A DNA stretch of 64,000 nucleotides from positions 18,282,330-18,346,329 of the forward strand of contig NC_058497.1 of assembly GCF_020382885.2 (NCBI RefSeq), written 5' to 3'. A model generated the notes under the pieces. That model was not told the origin of the DNA and made no database searches. It worked only from the letters and a program-made list of their open reading frames with translations. The translations under genes and the position numbers were made by a program. Origin of the DNA: Scatophagus argus. Its lineage: Eukaryota > Chordata > Actinopteri > Scatophagidae. Of this stretch, positions 14,766 to 26,900 are shown piece after piece. Positions within the stretch are counted from its first letter, which is position 1, and every line of letters begins with the position of its first letter.

Positions 14766-14850
14766 AGAATCACTTTATTGGCAGTATAAATGTTTTTACA
14801 TACACACACTGAATTTGTCTTCTGCGTTTGACCCATCCTTGGTTGAACAC
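14766..14850 (+). repeat. LINE 3' end-like repeat
   Basis: The phrases 'cactttattggcagtata' and 'gaatttgtcttctgcgttt' followed by 'gacccatcc' resemble the 3' end of a high-copy teleost retrotransposon. It sits between the reverse transcriptase remnant and a Tc1-like fragment. Whether it belongs to the same LINE copy cannot be settled here. Confidence 0.5.
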
Positions 14851-14904
14851 ACATGCAACACCCAGCAAATTACATGCAAATTACATACTGGGTTTCTGGT
14901 GGTA

Positions 14905-15250
14905 ATTTTTGCCCATTTATGCAGTAGACCAACAGAGAGGTCAAGCACTGATGTTGGACAAAAAGGCATGGCTCGCGAACCTCTATTCCAGTTCATCCCA
15001 AAGGTGCTGGATAGGGTTGAGGTCAGCAATCTGTGTGGGCCAGTCAAGTTCTTCCACACCAAACTCATCCAACCATGTCTTTATGGACTTTGCTTTGTGC
15101 ACTGGGGCACAGTCATGCTGGAATAGAAAAGTTGAAAGCTTAGCATTGTCCAAAATGTCTTGGTATGCTGAAGCAGTAAGAGTTTCCTTTGATGAAAGTA
15201 AGGGGCCAAGCCCAATCCTTGAGAAACAATCCCATTTAGAGGTGTGTCTG
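14905..15250 (-). mobile_element. Tc1-like transposon fragment (copy 1)
   Basis: This stretch aligns closely by eye with the element at 58,952-59,486. Both share 'ccagttcatcccaaaggtg' (one base different), 'gggccagtcaagttcttcc' and 'ccaaccatgtctttatgga'. On the minus strand this corresponds to the C-terminal part of a Tc1/mariner-type DDE transposase (FGVEELDWP, then DLNPIxHLxDELERRL). I see no terminal inverted repeats around this copy, so it is a truncated remnant. The open frames on the plus strand here are its antisense shadow. Confidence 0.7.
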
Positions 15251-18200
15251 AAAGTAAGTAATCAAGTACATCTGAGCGTATCTCACCTTTAAACCACTCA
15301 TTAGATATTGTTTATAGTTTGAGACTCACACTCAGTGTTTCCGGTCATCCCAAGCACTTGGATAAAGACTTGAGTTGGCTGTACTTTTATACTCCCTAAC
15401 TCTGCAAAAACAAGATCAAAGATTTTCTCTTCTTTTGTCATGTGTGAGGCTCACATTTATAGCTTTGTGCTTCTGTGATTCAGTGATTGCTGCATTTTCT
15501 GTTTCTTTGCTTCCTTTATTATCACTCCCTCTCTTGTCACACTGTTTTTAAGGGGTTTTTTTTATACACACACAGATATATATATATGTGTATATATAAA
15601 AACAAACTCTCAAAATGTCAGATTTTATTCTGAGTCCGGCAAAATAAAAACAAAAACATTCCTTTTTTATACACAGTGTGTGTAAATGTATGACACCAGT
15701 GATAAATCAAAAACTATGGCATCCTTCTTATCTTGCTTTTGACATATTCTCCAGCACCTAGGCTGCAGCCTCCAGAGAAACAAAGCAGATCAGGGGGGCT
15801 CTCAGACATCATAGTGGTGCTGCCAACAATAAATAAAACGATGATGCCATACATGACTCAGTGTACATATCCGGAGATAATAAACCAGTCAGAAACCATT
15901 GCTACACCACAACAGTGCTCCAGCTTTTGCTGGGCTCCTCTAGCAAAGGGCCTCCTCAGCTGTACATTATTGATGGAGCTTAAATTGAATGTGCCTTTGT
16001 TCCTACAGCAATGGACACAAGGCGTGTGTCTCCCTTACACTGAGTAGTGGTAAGCAGTGGGGGTGGGGAGCAGGGGTGAGTGGATCACCCCAGTCCCATC
16101 ATGCAGCAGGCGATTCATCCATCACATTAAGAGGTGCCGCATCAATCATTAACAAGTAGCCCCCTGTTGAAAGGATGATGGACAGCTTGACAAATAAGTT
16201 AAGATGAAGTGGGACAAGGTGATGCTGGCCTTTTTCACTTTTCAGGCAATTTATTCAAGACACAACAATGGAATATCCAAATGCAGGCAATGAAATGATC
16301 CTGAATAGAAACCATCATAATTGTAAGAGGAAGAAAATAATGGATAATGGGTTCTATCTCACAGAGCTTGAAACTCGACTAAACTGCACTTGCTGAGTGA
16401 ATTTGCAGATGCTTTCAGAGCTTCTGAAGTGCTCTGGCACAGACGACACTTAATACTTTTCTCATGGGTGGCCAGCTCTTTTTTTTTTTGACTCACCCAG
16501 GTGTAAAGGATGGACTCTCTGATAATCTAGAAGTCCTGAAAAAACCTTTAAGAGGATTTTAACTGTGGCTACAGAGAACAACTGGAGCCAAGATTATTCC
16601 CTCTTTTGGAGGGGTTTGACGTTTTGGCTGTCTTTATTCTGACTAAATTTTGCATGAAGACCAAAACCACTAGTTTATCCTCTGTCAGCATACCTAAGAC
16701 CTGCACACACCTGTAATTTTACCTGATGGATTCTGTCATCAGGCACTGACAACATGGACAACAGTATTTAAAGTTCAGTAGATCAAATGACCCAGTGTCA
16801 TTTTAGCTAATCATCTTGATTTTACACCCTAAAATGTAATTATTTTGCCTCATCATTGTCACCAACATCGTTTTGATCTCAACATGTAGTTATTCAGAAA
16901 AAAAATTCTGATTGATTGACAAAAATATCTGTGAATGCAGCTTTCAATATTGAAGGATAATGCTGTCAAAATGACTACAGTCAACAAATGAACCATGAAA
17001 AGAGATCAAAACCAACAGTGAGTTAGTCTGTCTGCATGTGTCTGCCCGAAGACGAATTCTTTCCAAACAGAATATACTTTAATGTTTGATAAAGCCTAAA
17101 TAATTTCTTAAACCAGCTCAAAAAGTTCGAGCTCAACTCTAACAGGAGTAAATAGTGTTGTTGTTGAGGTTTATTTTTAGCTGTGCATTAATACACATTT
17201 GGGGCAATGTAATAGCAGCAGGATGGTGTTTATGGAGCTGGAATGAACTGAGAAACACAGGCTCACTGATGTTTTTTATTAGTTTCTAGACAACAAGTTT
17301 TACAGGCATATGGGAAAATTGTACTTTATGGGCATCAAACTTAACTGAAATGTAATTTAATATGCGAAAATTAGAGATATTTTGCTCAGTTGAAAAACCA
17401 TCAGCACTTTGTGTTATGACCTTTCTTTTTCTGTTGTAAAATTTCCATGCTCGTTTTGGCAATCAGAGCCCCTGATTACATTCAAACCCACAAATTGGAA
17501 CACAAAGAAATAGTTTGGTACTAATTTTAATAATAGTGACTCACACTTCTGTTGCTCTCTCTCTTTTGAATGTGTTTTCACAACTAATGTCATTGTTGGC
17601 ATTTAACTGAGCTGAACTCACTGGAACCTGATTGGCTACAAGTTTACTTTGTATCTCTTAACTTACACTAGTCATGTTTTTCATTTTTTTTGTTTCGAGG
17701 GTTAGAAGTTTGAGCGTGAATCATAGCAAGTGATTTACTTAAAGAGAAGAAGAAGAAAAAAACAATGCTAATTAGAGGTTCAAGCTCTCTTATTCACACA
17801 TTACACAAAATGCTTTAAGCTACATGCCAGTCACACTGTCTTCACGATATGCTCACACTTTCTTCCAGTCTTTTGGTTCCTCTTCTTGCCTCACACTATG
17901 TGGTGATTAAAGATTGGAAATAATCTTCCCTCATAAGACATTTACGGTCAAGTGGGCACCAGCATAGAGAGTTTGTTGAACGCCGCAGGGGGCTTAAACA
18001 GCTTGTGCTGGTGCTCTACATTCACCCTTATCTACTCCACTCCTCTCAAAACTAATTGGACCAACACTTACCGGCTGCACTTACCTAGTGTACCTACACT
18101 TGGGCATATGCTGCATTCATCTTATCACATAAACACTGGATGCTTGTTGAAATGTGAAATCAAAAAAAGGCTCCACTGTCATCCACTTTAGATTTTACAA

Positions 18201-20074
18201 GGTGGGCAACAAAAGAATAGTTTGATGCTAAATGGCTTACCTGGTGAGAGTTACAGTCACAAGACTTTGAGCTTAGCTTTGCATTAAAACCGGGAAGCGG
18301 GAGCTGACTATGTGGGATGGACGGATGTTAACCAACTTGTGAGCATTCATGTCATCAGCCATTTCGATAAGGTTGTACAGTTGGTTGTGTGACACTTCAA
18401 CCTGGAGTGCTGGATTTTGTTCAACATTCAAGTCCTTGCCAAACAAGGTTGCAATGATGATCAAGTCTGATATCCATAATCTGTAATAAATTGCCTTATA
18501 GGGGTTAACAGGGTGAGTCACTTTTTACACTTGATGATTTTACTGAAAAATAAATGTAACTGTTTCAAATAATAGTTCATGCATATACCTCATTGTATAG
18601 TTTTAAAATAATCAGCCATCAAAAAGTTGGTCTCATTGGCTGTAAAGTAGGGATAAAATCAGAAAGGGGATTGGATAACTTGCGCCCTCTGTGGGTAACA
18701 GTCAATTGCTTGAGTCAGATTTCAGGATTAGAAAGGCCATTCTTACTCATTAGACCTCAGTATTCAATACGTGGTATCAAGGTACTGACCTAAATAACAA
18801 GTAGCTTGAAAGTTCTCCAGTCAAACTGTACCTGCATTCCACCATTTTTGTACCCAGATCTAGAAAGAAAATCTAAAATGTATCATTTTGCTTGTGGTCC
18901 TTCAATTGAATACAACAGCAACTCATAAGTCAAGTTCGTTGTATTTAACAGAGCTGAACACTTCTAATACTTTCCATAATTAAATGCTTCCATTCACATT
19001 ATAGATATCGAATGAAGTGCTGTTGGTGTCCGTATCACATTAAGGGTACTGGTATTGCTACTAGTGTTGTATGTGAGCAACAAAACAGAGCAAAGTCACA
19101 TCGCAGCCTAAATGAGATGCAGCTGTGCCCAGTGGAAAACAAGCTGCTATGTGTCCATGAGACTGGTCTGGCAAATTGAAACTCTGAAAAAGTCTGACGA
19201 GTTGGTATTTTCCGAGGAACTTCTCCTCTACTTGTGTTGTTGACTTACCTTTTCAGTGTCATTCTGTCTGTCTTGTTGTCCTTTTTGCCACAGACTGAAT
19301 GGACCTCCTCTCTGACGTTTGTCCTGCTGCTCTCTTCAGATCACCCAGCAAAGCTGAGCCTTTGTTTAGTTATTTATTTTATACTGCCTTTCCATCTTGA
19401 TGTTATCTGTAGAATATTTTAAAATCATACTTAAATACACAGGCTACTCTGTGCCTATGCGCACTATTTAACATGGGGGTAAAGTGAGCCTTTAACTCAA
19501 TTTACTGCAACATCACTGGCACATTTTACCCCCAAATTTCCAGTTTGACAAAATTCTTGCACACAATAGCTCTAATTATGTTTCAGCTAAGTTTATGATT
19601 TTGTTTTGTAGCTTACACTGACTTAAATAAGCATGTAATATGTAATATTTTAAACAATTTAAATTTTGATACAAGATTGGAAACTTTAGTGACATGATGA
19701 GCCAGAGGGATTCTTACCCTGTTCTTCCCCTCCCAGAGTTTTCAAATTTCGAGTCCATTGCAACGTTGCATTTCAGCAAAGTCTGATTGGCCAGCTCTGA
19801 ATGGGGGAGCAAGTGCAGTGACGAGTAGGCAAACAGTACTTTGGTGGAGCCTATCTCACCATAAGCACACCAACAGTCTTTGTGTAATTACTCTTACTGC
19901 CACAAGGGGGAGACAAGTTCCACACTGCAGGTTCAAAAATTTTGTGCAGTAAAAGTTTAACTGCGTCCATTAAAGTTGGGTTTACATTGAACAACAGGCT
20001 TTGGCTGAAGCACATCCATCAGTTAACCATAATTTTCTCTAATAAAAATGATTACGGCTTTGATGTTGACTCAA

Positions 20075-20546
20075 AAGGTTTGAAATTTTGGGAAATACAC
20101 ATTTGCTTTCATGCTCATAGTTTCGTGAGAAGACCACTCTCATCTTTTTGTGTGCTGAAGCCAACATTTGAACTAAAATCTGCCAACCAACACCGCCAAA
20201 GTTCATTAATCAATGTATTTGCTTTCTTGCCAAGAGCTGGAGGAGTTAGGAGGTGTTTTGGTCAGCTCAGTTAAAAGACTTGAAATGGGAATACAGCTGA
20301 CCTGGCTCTGTCCAAAAATAACAAAATCCTCCTATCTCTAAAGCGCTAGGAGAAAGTTAGCTTAGCTTGACAAAGAAGTTAGCCAGGATCAGTCCAAATG
20401 TAAAAAAAAAAAAAAATCTGACTACCAGCACCTCTAAAGCTCAGTAATTTATTTATTTGACAGCAGTATCAACTGTCTCACCTACATTTAACTCTTGACG
20501 AGAAACCAAATTATTTTATTCCCTAAAATGTTGAACTGTTCCCTTA
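20075..20546. mobile_element. MITE, 'gcttagc' family (copy A)
   Basis: The left end 'gaaattttgggaaatac' and right end 'ccctaaaatgttgaactg' (then 'ttccctta') are inverted versions of each other. The middle carries 'cctggctctgtccaaaa' and 'ccagcacctctaaagctca'. This layout matches a high-copy non-autonomous DNA element of teleosts. Other copies or pieces are at 23,293, 24,722, 30,333, 31,556 and 51,960 in this window. Confidence 0.7.
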
Positions 20547-22948
20547 AACAAGTGCAGGGTGTAGCAGAGAAACGATGTCCTGTCCGTTCCTCTTCTGCCT
20601 CCACCTCTAATATGACGTGTACATGACATTACACTTTGCCCACAGTTTCCCAGCTTCACTGTCTCATTACCAAAGGTTAATGGAACAGCTGGACCTTCCA
20701 GCATGACTTCGCCTGCTCAGCAGTCCAGCACAGTTCAACCTTTGTTAAGTGTTTTACATTTACCTGTCTTGAATTCATCCGAGCATTATTATTATTATTT
20801 TTTTTTTAGCACATTAGCGCATCACTTCAGCCCATTAGCATGATTCTGACACTGTTTCTTAAAAGTCATCATTTTCTGAGAGTCTTCACGTTCATAGGCC
20901 TGCCCTAAATTACAACTGGTCCATCAATTTTTCATTGTGCTGTCTACTAAATTTAATGTATAGCCTACAGACAGATTCATGTGCATATTAATTAGAATGG
21001 AAATGACAGGACAATTATTCTTTCACATGAGGACAAAATGGAGCAAAACGTCAAGGCCAGTAAAAAAAAAAAAAAGAGCACAATTTCGTCCTCACAGAGA
21101 TTCCATGTCATGTTTTAAAGATAATAGTCTGATACAAACAGAGCAAGTTTCAGTGGCAGCAATACAAGTGCTGTTTACAGAGATGTATCACAACATGAGT
21201 TGACTTTAAATGCGGTAAGATAAAATATGCACCGTCAAGAGCAACATAAGCAGCAAGCGCATTACAGATTTCTAGCTCTGCACTTCAGCTCCCCCATAGC
21301 TATTAACATTACAGAGGGCAAAGCAGCTGGATCCAAAGGTTAATGTCCACATCATTAGAAAGCGACAGAGCATGCGTTTATCCCTGTTGGTTTAATTAAA
21401 TTACAGGGAACTCATGAAATGTGGTTTTATCCCGAACACACAGTTGCTGTAGTTTTAATGGAGCACTACCTTCCAGCTCAGCTGATTTATCCCCATTGCG
21501 TTTCAAAGTGGGTCGTCTTGTCATGGAGTTTGTCATGGCCTACTTAACGATACAGGAACTGGTAATTAGATCATTTGTCAAGCCAGCTGATCTCTTTGCT
21601 TGTTCTTTTTATGGTGTACAGGGGAAAACATCTCGCTTTTCGCTGTGTCACTTAAGAAATGATCTTGCCCTCCCTTGACTCCACACTGTACACTGGAAAT
21701 GTGGGCAGCTTGAGAACTTTCCTGCCCTTCTTAAAGCTGACATGAAAAAATAAGCTCATGTAGTAGGTTGTGAGCAACAAAATAAATCCAATCCTGACAA
21801 TCACAAAAGGCACTGTAAACAGGTAAACTTGGAAATCTGTTGTGCAACCCTTCAAAAAAAAAAAAAAGAAAAAGAGATTTAAAAAAATGGTGATTAGACC
21901 CCCTCTAGTGGAGGATCATTACAAAAACATCACAACCTCAACACAAATTTTCTTTTATCTCCTGTGCTTCCAAAACAAATCATATCAAACCTTGAACTGA
22001 AGGAAACTCACAACAGTATGAATTTAAAATACTGTTCTTATTGAACATGCTCCACTTTCTGTACGATCTACATTCCCTCAGTTATAAAACAGCATATAAG
22101 TGAGTGTGCCAGTTTTACTCAGTCTGATGAATTAATCCTTTTCATTTCTTTTAAATTATTGCATTGCACTGACGATAACGAAAGCCTTCTTGTACACCAT
22201 GAGTTGTTTCATGTGGACTGTGAAGCGCACATAGGACTGTAGTTTACGGCATTCGGAGCGGAATGCAGGGTGCAGGTGAGTGTCTGCTGTTGGAAGACAC
22301 AACCTCTTGTTTCATATCTTGCAAGCTTTAATAGTAATAATAATGCATGCGTGACATGAAAAAATGGCACAAATGTACACAGCAGCAATCACTTCGTGGA
22401 AAAATACAAACTTCCTCAGAACAGTTGCCGCAGTATATTATGCATTATTACAAGCATCAGAACTAACTAAATTCCCCTGAAATAAAGCTGGCTTGAATAC
22501 ATAATTCAAACAAGCAAGCGATACAAATAAATAACTAAATTCACCCGCTCATTCACATGGCATTGTTGCATTTCATGTGACACCTCTGGATTGAAAACCT
22601 GCATATCTGAATGCAGGGCAATGATTCCTCTTGCATCTACATTTTAATTACTTACTCATGCGTTTCTACATATAACATGCAACATGTCAGGTCCGGCTTG
22701 CGCAAAATAATCTGTGCTGCTTGTTGAACCATCAAGAGTGCAGTCAACTGTCTGCGTCATTTACTGTTCATGATTTAGACACAGATGTGAATATTTATTT
22801 GTGGACTGTGTGTAGGATGAACAAGATGTACGTGAATCAAAGAATATTTACTCACTGACAATAAACTAAATTTAATGTCACACAAAAATGTAAGGATTAC
22901 AGTTCATTGCCATAACTTTTTTTTGTTTAGCCTCCAGTTGTAAGTTAA

Positions 22949-23288
22949 AGGTCCAGTGTGTAGGATTTGGTGGCATCTAGTGGTGCGGATACAGATTGCA
23001 ACCATCTGAACACCCCTTGTCTCACGTTCCACTATTATGGCCACTAAAAATACAAAAGATGCAGAAAAAAAGGCTTAAGGCCTGTTGTAGAGCCAGTGTT
23101 TGGTTTGTCTATTCTGGGCTACAGTATAAATCAGGCTGTGTGATATGGTGGACTGTAGAGGCGTATTCTAAGGCAATGAAAACACAATGTTTCTTAGTTT
23201 CGTGCCATTTTATATCATATCATATTATACTTCTGTTATTGCATTCTATTCCTGCCTCTAAATCCCTGAAACCCTCCACACTGGACCT
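22949..23288. mobile_element. TTAA-flanked MITE, 340 bp
   Basis: The left end AGGTCCAGTGTGTAGGATT is matched by an inverted right end ending in CACACTGGACCT. Directly outside both ends is TTAA (22,945-22,948 and 23,289-23,292), the target-site duplication of piggyBac-like elements and some other superfamilies. The interior includes 'tggcatctagtggtg' and 'agccagtgtttggtttgtc', phrases common in teleost repeats. It has no coding capacity. An unrelated MITE starts right after its right end. Confidence 0.85.
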
Positions 23289-23292
23289 TTAA

Positions 23293-23623
23293 AGGAAAAG
23301 TTCATTTAAGAAAAATACACTTTTTTGCAGAGAGCTGGGTAAAAAGATCAACGCTTATCACATCTACAAGAGTAATTGAAGTCGGTGTCCAGTCAGTTTA
23401 GCTTAGCTTAGTATAAAGACTGGAAAAAGCTAGCCTGGCTCTGCAACAAAGTTCAGCTAGCAGCACATCTAAAGATTCCCATTTAACACTTTAATTTGTA
23501 CAAGAACAAAAGGCAAAGCTGAGGATTTGCCTTTTTATAGGGAATTATTAGACTAATTCTTGGCCGGGACCAGAAGAAGAAAACAAATAAGCGTATTTCT
23601 TGCAATGTCGAACTATTCCTTTA
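23293..23623. mobile_element. MITE, 'gcttagc' family (copy B)
   Basis: The right end 'gcaatgtcgaactattcc' and the interior 'tttagcttagcttagta', 'taaagactgg' and 'agcctggctctg' place it in the same family as 20,075-20,546. The left end is more diverged. It abuts the TTAA-flanked MITE just upstream. Confidence 0.7.
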
Positions 23624-23640
23624 GGATGGCACCGTAATTT

Positions 23641-23668
23641 TTTCTTTCTTTCTTTCTTTCTTTCTTTT
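23641..23668. repeat. (TTTC)n microsatellite
   Basis: A run of TTTC units immediately after the MITE, seen directly. It may lie in the 3' UTR of the minus-strand gene that ends at 23,907. Confidence 0.9.
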
Positions 23669-23906
23669 TACCATGCAGTGCAGCATAACAGGTACATTAT
23701 TCAGACTTCACCTTCAATAACTTCTAACAGTCTCTGAAGGATTGGAAATAAAAATTAAGTGCTCCAATCAATAGTTTGATTCAGTACAACAGAGTCCTTC
23801 ATACATACATTGTGCACCCCCACCAGTATGTGAATGTCAACTTGTCAAACTCATTATGTCATGCAAGCCTGTGCCGACCTCTGTTCATCAAAATTATGGA
23901 CTCCTG

Positions 23907-26900
23907 CTAGCTTAGCCGCTTCAGTTTTCGATAAAAAGATGCCGCAGTCAAAATGGCTGCCACCCCAATCACAATGAGGACAGCCACAGCAATTCCCAGG
24001 CCAACAGACGCGCCCTTGCCATCAGACTGGCCACCAGACAGCGCTGTGCACAAATGGGAGTGACACCATTATGGGATGTTTAATTCCAGTACACAACAGA
24101 AGACATCATGACTTTCAGCAGATAAGAAATGCTTTTCATTTCTGGAGGATTCTAATTAGTAAAAACTCTATGAATGCATGTTCTCTCGGTAGTAAAGTTA
24201 ATAAATAACATACTTACCCTCTTCTTTGGAGTGAATGGCTGGGGAAAAAACAGCAACAAAGGGTCATTATTTCATTAAGAGGCAAATTATAGCCAAAATA
24301 TTATATTTGCTCAAATATGGGAAAAATAAAGTAAATTAAAGAGGGAAGGAGAATAAAAGCTGAACAAAAAAGTCCAAAAACTGGAATGACAAACACATTT
24401 ACAGGCAGGACTATTCCCTTATATTCAATATTTATATATATATTTTTAACCAAATGGTAATTTTTATAATAACATATTTGGGTGTTTCCATGAATGAATA
24501 ATTCATATGATTTTGTCTATTACATTTAATAATTTTTGTGATGTCATATTCACAACACGGCTATATATAATCATCTATCTATCTATGTATGTGTTTTTTC
24601 CCCCTGTATGTAATTTTAAATTCTTCTTCTCTAGTTCTTTTTATGCTAGCATACTTTGTCACATAAACAAATTGAGACATTGTCACTTACTTGCTTCGTT
24701 GCAGAAAATTCTATCAAAAGATAAGCTAAATATGAAGCTACTGCCAGCACCTGGCTAGCTTAGCTTAGCATAGCAAAAAAGAGTAGAAACATATCTCATT
24801 TGTTTAATCATAAAATAAAAAAATAACTTCATAAATGTCTGGCAGCCCAAGGTGAAACCAAAACAACAGGTCACTGCACCTTGTATAAATGAGTAATATG
24901 TCAGTTAGTAAGTTGTAGAGGTGCTTGTAGTTGGATTTGGGTGTAGCTTCATATTTAGCTTACTGACATGGCAAGTGGTATCAGTATCATGCACAGCTAA
25001 CTCCAACTGTACATCTAACGCAAGAAACTGAATAAGCATCGTTTCCAAAATGTCAGCCTGATCGATGTGTATCTCTGCATAAGGCTGGTTCTGCTCTGTT
25101 GTGTTTTCTGTTTGACAGAAATACTGCTTTATTAAATCTACTGGTTGTTGTCATTACAGAATGATGTTCTTTTGTCAGACTATCTTAACTACTCATTTGC
25201 CCAAAAGGAAAGACACACAGGGACATACGGTTCTCTGTCTTTGCCCTTATAGCCACTGTGAGCACAGACGGCTCAGTGATGCTCTCCTGGACAACCGTGG
25301 TCTCCACACTCCTCCTCTTCCTGTTGCATTGCTGTTGATCAAACCAGACCAGAGAGACGTGAGTTAATAATCAGGTTGGCGGAGTTGAAGATTTCTGCTT
25401 GAAATGCATGCGGTGCCTTCTTACCTTGAAGGTACTGCAGGTGCTGCGCTCACAGAGTCGGGTAATGCAATGCAGGTAGTAGGTGGAGATGGTCTCATTC
25501 TGCTGCTCGATGAAGCGGAATGCAGGGAAGTAGAAGCGGGCCTTTTGGCTATCCCCGTTCTCCAGCATGGTGGTGAGCTGATCTATGGAGCACCTTTCAA
25601 TAGAAGGCGAACCTCACAAGTGCCCCATTTGCACATCACACGGATACATACAGGCAGTGTATTAATGATAGAAAGACAGGGAGATGAGATCAAGACTAAG
25701 GGGCTGCCTGTGGATTTAGAGGTAGCTGTGCTGCACTTATTGCATGGAGGAGAGGAAGACCTGTAGATATGTGTAAAGGTTAAAATTTAAAGCTGGATTC
25801 CTGAACTGAAAGACGAAACACATTATGACTCCTTGAAGGACTGGGAGAAATTCACGAGTTACAATTGGCAGGAGCCTCACACTTTTTTCTCAGAATTACT
25901 TGGAATGATTTTGTGACTTACGAGACAAAGAGATTAAAGAAGGTGGAGTTGGAGGGCCGCGGATTCACCGAAGCGTAGCAGCGGTCCAGAAGAACAAAGT
26001 ACCTGTGGAGAAAGAATGAGGTCCCCAGCACCGAGTCAGAGACTCCAGGTTACAGGTGGAATCCTCAAATTTACAGTCTATCAAGACACAGTCATGTGAG
26101 TGAAGACTAGGAGAGATGGAAAACGTCTTGTTTCAATATCTGGACATTCCTTCAGGTTTCCACGCATTCATATATGGCACATCTCAGACCTGTATTTATC
26201 AAACTGCTAAACAGTCAGTCTGTTAACTTTCACTTGCGCTCCTGCACAAACGTAAGAATAGAAGTTGTTTATCACATTTCTTACAACTAAAAATAGTAAA
26301 TTCAGGTCAAGTTTAGAAAAATACAGTCAGTGGACAGATTCAGACACTGCCACCTACATAGGTCTTTAGTGACGACTGAGAGGAGACTGTTGGTTTTTTC
26401 CACTATTTTGGAATATTTCTATACTGTTGTACTGGTACTTTACAGTTTAAGTTAAGAATCTGTATACCTCTTCCACAACCTCTTAAGAGTAAAATAGTAT
26501 AAAATGGAATTACTGAGGTAAACTACAAGGATCTCATACTTGTACTAAATACTCTACTTGAGTAAATGTACTCAGTTATATTACACTGGTGTTCTTCTTA
26601 GAAGTTTGATAGATACGGATCCAGATCTGAACCAGACAAAGAAAAGGCTGAATGAGTCAAACAATATTAACGGTTCTTACTGGGATGTCAGGTTGGATGC
26701 AACCACCTGAACGTAGATGTTCTTTCTCAGTTCGACGCCCAGAGGTGACATGACAAGGGGTGTGGTGTAATTTATATCCTAGCAAAGGAAGAGAAGTAAT
26801 TATACCAGCTCTTACATAAGAGTAATACTCTGGAGTTACAATTTATGTGGGTGCCAGGCAGAAATGAAGCTATGTGAGAAAGGTGTTAGGTGGCACCTGG

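Larger units (their letters stand above)
1..23640. other. Gene-free flank with scattered repeats
   Basis: I see no exon that I can support in this stretch. The open frames here are short, have no recognisable domain, and lack matching splice sites that would join them. Composition is AT-rich with many homopolymer runs. Recognisable pieces are listed separately: a LINE 3' tail near 1,850, repeat fragments near 3,500 and 8,200, a TG microsatellite at 9,435, a SINE-like piece near 12,400, a decayed reverse transcriptase near 14,230, a Tc1-like remnant near 14,900, and MITEs after 20,075. Distal regulatory elements for the ZPLD1 genes could lie here but cannot be recognised from one sequence. Confidence 0.7.

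Noticed and set aside
14815..15292. 103- and 127-codon plus-strand frames
   Set aside because: They are antisense to the Tc1-like transposase remnant.
18273..18521. 82-codon minus-strand frame with a protein-like look
   Set aside because: I could not link it to any family or to flanking exons. It may be an old transposon relic, but there is no sign strong enough to call it.
25404..25766. 120-codon plus-strand frame
   Set aside because: It is antisense to exon 7 of the ZPLD1-like gene.
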